From: Motilibacter peucedani
Lineage (GTDB): Bacteria; Actinomycetota; Actinomycetes; Motilibacterales; Motilibacteraceae
DNA: 64,000 nt
Reading direction: 5' to 3'
NCBI RefSeq assembly: GCF_003634695.1
Contig: NZ_RBWV01000010.1
Coordinates: 1-64,000 of the forward strand
Part shown: in pieces, positions 58,701 through 64,000 of the stretch
How positions within the stretch are numbered: the first letter of the stretch is position 1
Layout: every line of letters begins with the position of its first letter
The notes under the pieces: model-generated
Databases searched by the model: none
Told to the model about the DNA's origin: nothing
Seen by the model: only the letters and a program-made list of their open reading frames with translations
Made by a program: the position numbers and the translations under genes

Positions 58701-58854
58701 GGCAGTGCAGAGCGCCACCGGCAACACCAGTGGGCTGAAGGTGGACACCGTCCTGCTCGGAGTGACGGCAGGGGTGACCACGACCACGACCGGCAGCACC
58801 GCCGGCACGGCGTACGTCGACTCCTTCGTCTCGACCCGCTCCACGATGCCCTAG
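55744..58854 (+). CDS. multicopper-oxidase paralogue C: ligand-free cupredoxins, Ig-like repeats, LamG-like end
   Basis: The 1036-residue product has a signal peptide (about 1-43) and two cupredoxin-like domains (about 65-375) related to A and B. All copper ligands are missing: E183-A184-G185 stands in place of His-Cys-His, and HSM in place of HPH. Four Ig-like repeats follow (about 378-820), several opening with a NPSNG or SPTGG turn and closing with DxAGNW. A C-terminal jelly-roll of laminin-G/concanavalin type begins near 828 (FSDTFDSGTLAAWSAS). It looks like a structural third subunit and a link to the cell surface or a glycan. The ATG follows gagga. Confidence 0.83.
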   Translation: MSIYDTPRRSAPRAGRRVRTAALSSAAAASLLAAQTHAGVASAETPAAPVVTAPAATAVHAAAVGQLAASGCTETAGAATCDLYAMTGSLSLLGRTIPIWGFSTTGAAGSATAPGPVLVVNAGDAVTLTLHNAIDGETMSLALPGQQAVSSSGAIGDDVTGVGSGGTRTYTFTAGRPGTFVYEAGHTANGTRQVAMGLAGALVVLPGDHTAYGAGSTGPSTAYDDDAPLVLSEIDPRLNADPAHFDMRSFRPVYRLVNGEVFPETNSVSTDQGHTVLLRYVNVGSETHSMSLLGADQLEVAQDGHPMRFGTRLAAESIEPGQTVDTLVTMPTGPEAKVAVYEAALHLDNGQHTADPRQFAFGGMLTFLDTNAPAPSTDVVGPTATHIALTPNPSNGLADVTVTADLSDANGGSAVTQAELVVDDPTATGPGFGTPMTGAFGTVDVSHATGTIPTAVLDTLDAGKHTVYVRAMDSAGNWGVVGSAVLSLPKTGPQTVAGSVVDVPANGTADLEISATGDDSAAGGTITAAEYFIDTAGPDGTGTPLTPNRTATVVAESATVPAAQVAALGEGRHHLLIHSKDSLGLWGPTLDVALPVDLTGPQVDAAAIGPNPSNGLLSDKSNPGYLLISAQVTDKDAGGAVQSTLTDAEAFLDPKAANPAGGAGIQLIAVDGRMDSPTESVYGLLPIGQVKALADGDHTVSVRGQDAAGNWGPLFAFKLTVDKTAPVLSAFAASPSPTGGAASLTLTAKVADASLISNAEYWTGTTDPGVGKASPLAVNFANGTVTEVVDLTGVPAGVTQFNLRVKDLAGNWSKAVSTSVTVQPPNAIFSDTFDSGTLAAWSASTGGVSVTAAAGIVGGKGLAVNLPGGRNNRAAYVTDTRPAAEPSYHARFAFNRSTLTSGSNAATALTLFEARNAANAQVFALQYRLSGSQAQLRTVLSRTGATAMTGAWVNLAAGTSTLQLDWQSGGATGTPQGKLVLSVDGAAVQSATGNTSGLKVDTVLLGVTAGVTTTTTGSTAGTAYVDSFVSTRSTMP

Positions 58855-58874
58855 CCCTGGCACCACCGGGCACC

Positions 58875-58907
58875 TCCCGGGGCCGCGCGCACTGCGCGGC
58901 CCCGGGA
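58875..58907 (+). terminator. hairpin after paralogue C
   Basis: Fourteen-base perfect arms TCCCGGGGCCGCGC (58875-58888) and its complement (58894-58907) surround GCACT, 20 nt after the stop of paralogue C and 23 nt before the next ATG. It is a likely partial or full terminator. Confidence 0.7.
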
Positions 58908-58930
58908 CCTCCGCTCCGAAAGGAACTCCC

Positions 58931-59404
58931 ATGGTCCTCAGCCTGCGCGTACTGCGTCCCTCGGTCCCGACGGCCCTGCGCGCCGTCGCCGTCCTCGTCG
59001 TCGCGCTCCTGGTGTGCCTCCTGGCGCGCAACCTGCTGCTCACGCCGGCGGACGCGACGACCGCCTCAGTGCCGCAGAACGCGACGATGGAGGCCCAGCT
59101 CGGCATCCGCTTCTCGCGGGTCGCCGTGGTGGGCGACGGTGGTCTGGTCACCGTCACCTACGTCGTGCTCGATGCCGAGAAGGCCCAGCAGTTGCAGGCC
59201 TCCCAGGCCCACCCGCCCGTGCTCAGCAGCGAGTCCCGCAAGGGCAGCACCTCACGGGTGTCGCTGATGAAGCAGGGGCACTCGCTGCGCGCGGGGCAGA
59301 CCTACTACCTCGTCTACGAGAACACGCGCGGCGCGCTGCGGCACGGCGAGCGCGTCACCATCACCGACGGCGCCCTGCGCCTGGCGCACGTCCCGGTGCT
59401 GTGA
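58931..59404 (+). CDS. small membrane-anchored exported protein, function unknown
   Basis: The 157-residue protein has one N-terminal hydrophobic helix (about 15-37, LRAVAVLVVALLVCLLARNLL) that serves as an anchor or signal. The exported domain of about 115 residues is predicted beta-rich (for example VVGDGGLVTVTYVVLD, YYLVYENTRGAL). A few histidines and methionines are present but no recognisable copper motif. The ATG has a gaaaggaac site. Its stop overlaps the copCD start (TGATG), so it is coupled to copper-import functions. I do not recognise the family. Confidence 0.75.
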   Translation: MVLSLRVLRPSVPTALRAVAVLVVALLVCLLARNLLLTPADATTASVPQNATMEAQLGIRFSRVAVVGDGGLVTVTYVVLDAEKAQQLQASQAHPPVLSSESRKGSTSRVSLMKQGHSLRAGQTYYLVYENTRGALRHGERVTITDGALRLAHVPVL

Positions 59405-61254
59405 TGGCGCGGCTGGCCGGCCGGCTCGCCGCGGTCGTGGTGGTCGCCGCGGCGGCGCTGGTCGGGCCGGTGTCGTCCGCCTCGGCGCACGCCTTCCTCG
59501 TCGAGAGCGGGCCGTCGGACGGGCAGGTCGTCCCCACCGCTCCGGCGACGCTGCGGATGCAGTTCAGCGAGTCGGTGGCACTGCCGGCGACCTCCATCGA
59601 CATCGTCGACGGGGACGGCCGCCACTACGCGCCGACGCACCTCGAGCTGGTGCGCAGCAGCGAGGACGACGAGGATCCCGTGCAGGTCGTGGCGACCCTG
59701 CCGGCGCTCCCGCACAACACCTTCCGCGTGTCGTGGGAGACGCTGTCCAGCGACGACCTGCACCGCACCAGCGGTGTCCTCGTCTTCGGCGTCGACGTCC
59801 CGGTGCGCTCGAGCGGCCTGCACGAGACCAACCCCTCGCCCGAGGAGTCGGCGCTGCGCTGGGCGCTGTTCACCTCCGTCGCGCTCGCCCTCGGCGGGCT
59901 GCTGCTCCGCCGCCTCTGCGTGCCAGCCGGACTCGTCGCGCAGGGGCGGCGCGCCGCCGGGCTTGCCTGCCTCGGAGGGGTCGGCGCGCTCGCCGCGTCG
60001 GTCGCGCTGCTCCTCGACCAGCTGGGCGGCGCCGGCTGGCGGTTCCAAGCCGTGCTGGTCGGCGCCTACGGCGTCCGGTGGCTGGTGCGCGAGGCCGGCC
60101 TGCTCCTCGTGCTCACCGCCGCGTTGACCGCCTGGCGGGCGCGCCGTCCCGTGGCGGGCGTCGGCCTCCTGGCGGCCGCCGGGACCGTCGCCGCGATGGT
60201 CGGCTCGGCCCTGCTCGGGCACGCGGGAGCCGCCCGCGGCCCGGCCCTCACCCGGGTTGCTGCCGAGGCCGCCCACTTCGGCGCCGCTGCGCTCTGGTCG
60301 GGCTTCCTGCTCGCCGCGGTGCCGCTGCTGCTCCCGCTCCTGCGCCCGGGAGGCGACGCCGGGGCCGCCCGCCGCGTCCTGCGCGGGTTCGGCGTCCCGG
60401 CCGCTGCGTGCGTCAGCACCGTGGTGGTGACCGGTGTCTACCTCGCCAGCGGGGTCGTCGGCTCGGTCGACGCCGCGCTGTTCACGACCTACGGGCGCGT
60501 GCTGCTGCTGAAGGTCGTGGTCGCGGCGGTCGCCGGAGCGCTGGGGCTCCAGCACGTACGCCGCCTGCACGCCGCCGTCCCGCGGCCGGTGCGCGCGTGG
60601 ACCCTGCGCGCTGAGGCGGGGGCCGCACTGCTGGTGCTCGGGCTGGCGGGGGTGCTCACGAGCGGGCAGCCCGCCCAGGAGCCGCAGCTGGTGCGCGCAC
60701 CGCACGCTGCGACCGTCCCGGTGGTGGACGGGGCGATCGCCGACCTGCAGTCGGCGGTCAGCGTGCAGCCGAACCGGCCGGGGCGCAACGTGGTCCTCGT
60801 CGACACCTTCGACACCCGCCGGCCCTCGCCGGGAGCGGTCCGCCGCGTCACGCTCACGGTGGTGGGCCTCGACGGCCGCTCCTCCCCGCCGGTGGCAGCC
60901 GAGCGGATCGCCGAGGGCCGCTGGTCGGCAGCGACCACGCTGAGCTCGCCGGGGCGTACGCAGCTGCTCGTCAGCGTCACGCGCACCGGCCTGCCCGAGG
61001 TGCACCGCACCTTCTCGTGGACGGTCGCCGGGGCACCGTCGCCCACCCGCGCGGCCCGGGTGTCGACCGCGCCGGTCGACGGCCTGCTGCGCGCGGCGGC
61101 CGCGGGGCTCGCGCTGGCGGTGCTGGCCGGGTGGCTGGGGTTCGCGGTGCTGCGCCGGCGCGGCCGGCGGCTCCTGCCCGACGCGGTCCCGCCGGCTCGC
61201 CGAGCCGACGAGGACCTGGCGGAGGAGGCCGAGCTGGTGCGCTCCTCGTCGTAG
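59404..61254 (+). CDS. CopC-CopD fusion, copper-binding and import protein
   Basis: The 616-residue protein begins with a signal peptide ending SASA, followed by a CopC domain (about 28-125). Its mature N-terminus is His-Ala, the usual copper ligand, and the later DDLHRTSG holds the Asp-x-His-type ligand pair. A CopD domain with about eight membrane spans (about 145-430) follows, then an exported YtkA/FixH-like beta domain (about 440-560) and a final span (about 565-585). CopC-CopD proteins deliver copper across or to the membrane. Next to copper oxidase genes, a role in metallation is the likely reading. The ATG overlaps the preceding stop. Confidence 0.9.
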   Translation: MARLAGRLAAVVVVAAAALVGPVSSASAHAFLVESGPSDGQVVPTAPATLRMQFSESVALPATSIDIVDGDGRHYAPTHLELVRSSEDDEDPVQVVATLPALPHNTFRVSWETLSSDDLHRTSGVLVFGVDVPVRSSGLHETNPSPEESALRWALFTSVALALGGLLLRRLCVPAGLVAQGRRAAGLACLGGVGALAASVALLLDQLGGAGWRFQAVLVGAYGVRWLVREAGLLLVLTAALTAWRARRPVAGVGLLAAAGTVAAMVGSALLGHAGAARGPALTRVAAEAAHFGAAALWSGFLLAAVPLLLPLLRPGGDAGAARRVLRGFGVPAAACVSTVVVTGVYLASGVVGSVDAALFTTYGRVLLLKVVVAAVAGALGLQHVRRLHAAVPRPVRAWTLRAEAGAALLVLGLAGVLTSGQPAQEPQLVRAPHAATVPVVDGAIADLQSAVSVQPNRPGRNVVLVDTFDTRRPSPGAVRRVTLTVVGLDGRSSPPVAAERIAEGRWSAATTLSSPGRTQLLVSVTRTGLPEVHRTFSWTVAGAPSPTRAARVSTAPVDGLLRAAAAGLALAVLAGWLGFAVLRRRGRRLLPDAVPPARRADEDLAEEAELVRSSS

Positions 61255-61303
61255 CGCACCCGTGGACCGGGTGCCCAGGCACGCCCCCTGGGCCTGGCAC
61301 CCT

Positions 61304-61357
61304 GCGGTCGGACCCCTCCTCGCTGGCGCCCCCCTCCTCGAGGAGAGGTCCGACCGC
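61304..61357. terminator. bidirectional terminator between copCD and the arabinofuranosidase gene
   Basis: Nineteen-base arms (61304-61322 and 61339-61357) pair with a single mismatch around a 16-nt loop, midway between two convergent genes. A smaller imperfect hairpin (about 61269-61302) precedes it. The symmetry would stop transcription from both sides. Confidence 0.75.
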
Positions 61358-61377
61358 CTCGTGCGTGTGCCTGGTGC

Positions 61378-62880
61378 CTACGCCTCCAGCCGCAGCATGT
61401 TCCACGACAGCGGGGGCAGCACGACCTGCGCGCGGCCGCCGTCGAGCGAGATGCTCCCGGCGTCGCGCGGCACCACGCGGTCAGGCTGCTCGGCGCTGTT
61501 GACGGCCTCCGGGTCGTCGTCGGAGAGGCACGTGTGCGAGCCGCGCGCCAGACCGGTCATGCCCCGCAGGTCGAGGTCGAGGGTGACCGGCGTGGTCTGG
61601 TCGCGGTTGACGGCGAAGACCGTGACCGCGCCGCTCTCCTCGTCGAGCACCGCGACCGAGTCGAGCACGGGCACCTCGCCCTGCCAGGCGGTGTCGTGGA
61701 CAGGGGAGGTCGGCTCCACCCGCAGCACGGTGCCCCGGCCGTACTTCGAGGTCAGCGCGAACGGGTGGTAGATGCTCTGCCGCCAGGCCGGTCCGCCGGG
61801 CTCGCTGCGGATGGGCGCGATGACGTTGACCAGCTGGGCGAGGCAGGCGATGCTCACCCGGTCGGCGTGGCGGAGCAGGCTGTTGAGCAGCGTGCCGACC
61901 ACGACCGCGTCGGTCACCGAGTAGACGTCCTCGATCAGGCGCGGCTTGTCGGCCCACTCGAGGTTCTTCTCGCCGACGAACTTGCCGATGTACCACACGT
62001 TCCACTCGTCGAAGCTGATGTTGATGCGCTTCTTGTGGCGCCCGACGGCGCGCACGTGGTCTGCAGTGGCGACCACCGAGTCGATGAAGTTGTCCATGTC
62101 GACGGCACAGGCGAGGAAGCTGTCGCGGTCGCCGCCGCGCTCCTCGTAGTAGGTGTGCGCCGAGATGTAGTCGACGTCCTCGTAGCACTCGGCGAGCACC
62201 GTCGCCTCCCACGAGCCGAACGTGGGCATCCGGCTGTTGCTGCTGCCGCAGGCGACCAGCTCGATCGTCGGGTCGACCAGCTTCATGGCCTTCGCCGTCT
62301 CGTGCGCCAGCCGGGCGTACTCCTCGGCCGTCTTGTGCCCGATCTGCCAGGGGCCGTCCATCTCGTTGCCGAGGCACCACAGCTTGATGCCGTAGGGGTC
62401 GGCCGACCCGTTGGAGCGGCGGAGGTCGGACCACTGCGTGCCTGAGGAGTGGTTGCAGTACTCGACGAGGCGGCGTGCCGCGTCAACCCCGCGGGTGCCC
62501 AGGTTGACGGCCATCATCGTCTCGGTGCCGATGCCGCGCGCCCACTCCTGGAAGTCGTCGACACCCACCTGGTTGGACTCGATGGAGCGCCAGGCGAGGT
62601 CGAGGCGGGCGGGCCGCTGGTCGCGCGGCCCGATCCCGTCCTCCCAGTTGTAGCCGGAGACGAAGTTGCCTCCCGGGTAGCGGACGATCGGCACGCCCAG
62701 GTCGCGCACCAGGTCCGCGACATCGGTGCGGAAGCCGTGGGCGTCGGCCGACGGGTGCTCCGGCTCGTAGATGCCGGTGTAGACGCAGCGGCCCATGTGC
62801 TCGACGAACGAGCCGAAGAGCCGGGGGTCGACCTCGGCGACGCGGAAGGCCGGGTCGAGGGTGAGTGACGCGGAGTGCAA
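61378..62880 (-). CDS. alpha-L-arabinofuranosidase (GH51)
   Basis: GH51 enzymes release terminal arabinofuranose from arabinan or arabinoxylan oligosaccharides; the lack of a signal peptide indicates a cytosolic role on imported substrates. The acid/base glutamate lies in CLGNEMDGPWQ and the nucleophile glutamate in SFDEWNVWY. Family blocks FGSFVEHMGRCVYTGIYEP and RYPGGNFVSGYNWEDGIG are intact. Length 500 is normal. The TTG at 62880 is preferred because ggagaa sits 5 nt upstream. A TTG at 62892 would add four residues. It is downstream of two sugar ABC permease genes. Confidence 0.92.
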   Translation of the reverse strand: MHSASLTLDPAFRVAEVDPRLFGSFVEHMGRCVYTGIYEPEHPSADAHGFRTDVADLVRDLGVPIVRYPGGNFVSGYNWEDGIGPRDQRPARLDLAWRSIESNQVGVDDFQEWARGIGTETMMAVNLGTRGVDAARRLVEYCNHSSGTQWSDLRRSNGSADPYGIKLWCLGNEMDGPWQIGHKTAEEYARLAHETAKAMKLVDPTIELVACGSSNSRMPTFGSWEATVLAECYEDVDYISAHTYYEERGGDRDSFLACAVDMDNFIDSVVATADHVRAVGRHKKRINISFDEWNVWYIGKFVGEKNLEWADKPRLIEDVYSVTDAVVVGTLLNSLLRHADRVSIACLAQLVNVIAPIRSEPGGPAWRQSIYHPFALTSKYGRGTVLRVEPTSPVHDTAWQGEVPVLDSVAVLDEESGAVTVFAVNRDQTTPVTLDLDLRGMTGLARGSHTCLSDDDPEAVNSAEQPDRVVPRDAGSISLDGGRAQVVLPPLSWNMLRLEA

Positions 62881-62905
62881 GGGGTTCTCCAATCGGGTGG
62901 GCTGC

Positions 62906-63793
62906 TCAGCCCTTGAGTCCGGTGCCGGCGATGCCCTGGACGATGTGCTTCTGGAACAGCAGGAACACCGCCACGAGCGGGAGCGCGCCGAGGATGGCCG
63001 AGGCCATCGTGTCGGCGTAGCGGATGCCGAAGGAGCCCTGGACCGTCGCCAGGCCCACGGGGATCGTCATCAGCTTGGGGTTGGTCAGCACCAGCAGCGG
63101 CCACAGCAGGTTGTTCCACGCCTGCACGAAGGTGAAGATCGCGACAGCGGCCATGGCCGGGCGGGTCAGCGGCATGATGACGGTGCGGTAGACGCGCCAG
63201 AAGCTCGCGCCGTCGACGCGGGCGGCCTCGTCGAGGTCGCGCGGGAGACCGTCGAAGAACTGCTTGAAGATGAACACCGCGACCGCCGTCGGCACCTGCG
63301 GGAGCACGACCGCCCAGAAGGTGTTGAGCAGCCCGACGCTGTTGAACTCGCGGAACTGCGGGACGATCAGCACCTGCCCGGGGATCATGATGCCGGCGAG
63401 CACGAACCAGAAGACCCAGTTCTTGAAGCGGAAGTTCAGCCGCGACAGGGCGTAGGCCGCGAGGCTCGCGGTGATCACCGTGAAGATCGCGTTGAGCGCC
63501 GCGGTGATGAAGCTGGCGGCGTACCACCGCAGGATGTCGGTGTCCTGCAGCGTGCGGCGGAACGCGCCGAAGGTCGGGTTGTCGATCCACCAGGTGGCCT
63601 TGGTGGTCTCGGCGTTGGGCTTGAGGCCGGTGTCGAGCGCCCAGGCGAGCGGCACGAGCCACAGGATCGCGAAGGCGATCAGCACGCCGAGGCAGATGCG
63701 GTTGAACAGCTTGGTACGCGCGTCGACCTGCGCGCGGGTCACCCCGCCGCCGCGGCGGCCGGACTCGGCGGGGGCTTCGAGGGTCGTAGCCAT
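62906..63793 (-). CDS. carbohydrate ABC transporter permease (MalG/AraQ type)
   Basis: The 295-residue inner-membrane permease has six spans. The EAA loop that contacts the ATPase is EAARVDGASFWRVYRTVIMP near residue 188. Its N-terminus (about 1-28) is polar with Gly/Arg. It belongs to the CUT1 family that imports oligosaccharides. The GH51 enzyme encoded 25 nt downstream suggests arabino-oligosaccharides as the substrate. The ATG lies 1 nt after the stop of the partner permease, so the two are cotranscribed. Confidence 0.93.
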   Translation of the reverse strand: MATTLEAPAESGRRGGGVTRAQVDARTKLFNRICLGVLIAFAILWLVPLAWALDTGLKPNAETTKATWWIDNPTFGAFRRTLQDTDILRWYAASFITAALNAIFTVITASLAAYALSRLNFRFKNWVFWFVLAGIMIPGQVLIVPQFREFNSVGLLNTFWAVVLPQVPTAVAVFIFKQFFDGLPRDLDEAARVDGASFWRVYRTVIMPLTRPAMAAVAIFTFVQAWNNLLWPLLVLTNPKLMTIPVGLATVQGSFGIRYADTMASAILGALPLVAVFLLFQKHIVQGIAGTGLKG

Positions 63794-63794
63794 G

Positions 63795-64000
63795 TCAGGC
63801 CTCCTTCTCCTGGGTGCGGACGATGGCGAACCAGACGGCCGAGACCGCGAGGACCACCACGAAGAACAGCATCGAGACCGCCGAGGCGTAGCCGACGCGG
63901 AAGTTGGTGAAGCCCTCGTCGTAGACGTACTCGAGGACCGAGCGGGTGCTGAAGTTCGGCCCGCCCGCGGTCATGATGTACATCTGGTCGAAGACCTTGA
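63795..64000 (-). CDS. carbohydrate ABC transporter permease (MalF/AraP type), C-terminal fragment
   Basis: Only the last 68 or so residues are in the window. The segment VFDQMYIMTAGGPNFSTRS is the characteristic CUT1 permease motif following the EAA loop, and a final membrane span (SAVSMLFFVVVLAVSAVWFAI) precedes the end TQEKEA. The start lies beyond the window edge. It pairs with the MalG-type permease just downstream. The solute-binding protein is probably encoded further upstream, outside the window. Confidence 0.9.
   Translation of the reverse strand, partial: KVFDQMYIMTAGGPNFSTRSVLEYVYDEGFTNFRVGYASAVSMLFFVVVLAVSAVWFAIVRTQEKEA

Noticed and set aside
61261-61303. Imperfect hairpin GGGTGCC...GGCACCC before the main terminator
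   Set aside because: It has a bulge and shorter arms; the adjacent 61304-61357 structure is much stronger, so only that one is annotated.

Overview
The window is chromosomal DNA from a high-GC actinobacterium. The evidence is the very GC-rich coding sequence, frequent GTG starts, TANNNT-type -10 elements, and an actinobacterial order of housekeeping genes: sepIVA-like, yceD, rpmF, rnc, mutM, smc, ftsY; amt-glnK-glnD; ffh, rpsP, khpA, rimM, trmD, rplS; rnhB, DUF2469, yraN, comM, dprA, xerC, whiG-type sigma; rpsB, tsf, pyrH, frr, cdsA, rlmN; dxr, rseP, ispG; proS. The WhiG/FliA-type sigma factor suggests a sporulating or motile lineage, but the species cannot be named from this sequence alone.

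Layout. 0.1-10.2 kb: tRNA and CoA enzymes, a SepIVA-like coiled-coil protein, ribosome and DNA-repair genes, SMC condensin and the SRP receptor FtsY. 10.2-14.4 kb: ammonium transporter, PII protein and PII-modifying enzyme, preceded by a GlnR-like operator. 14.4-16.5 kb: a PAS-PAS-GGDEF-EAL cyclic-di-GMP protein on the minus strand. 16.6-28.6 kb: SRP54, ribosomal proteins and rRNA/tRNA maturation factors, signal peptidase, RNase HII, competence/recombination genes and the sigma factor. 28.6-41.6 kb: M23 protein, rpsB-tsf-pyrH-frr-cdsA-rlmN, a DivIVA-repeat protein, small oxidoreductase and acetyltransferase genes, then dxr-rseP-ispG. 41.6-45.6 kb: an ECF sigma/anti-sigma pair, proS and a TSUP permease.

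45.7-61.3 kb is an accessory island. A histidine kinase/OmpR-type regulator pair is transcribed away from a long co-directional array: a 1793-residue exported beta-helix protein, three exported paralogues with tandem cupredoxin domains, a small membrane-anchored protein, and a CopC-CopD fusion. The three cupredoxin proteins carry complementary copper-ligand sets. The first has the type 1 copper site and four trinuclear-centre histidines, the second has the other four histidines, and the third has none. The reading offered here is that one multicopper oxidase active site is split between separate polypeptides, probably in a heterotrimer resembling an unfused ceruloplasmin, with CopCD supplying copper. 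Three PhoB-box-like repeats at 11-bp spacing lie in the divergent promoter region. 61.4-64.0 kb: a GH51 arabinofuranosidase and two ABC sugar permeases (the last one cut by the window edge), an arabinose-oligosaccharide uptake and hydrolysis locus.

Other notable non-coding structure: a 49-bp palindromic element found twice (18.3 and 42.9 kb), a 16-bp tandem repeat before rpmF, a hairpin whose loop is the dprA stop codon followed by 15-bp repeats, and several strong intergenic hairpins. The only gene-free stretch longer than 300 bases is 29350-29718, upstream of rpsB.
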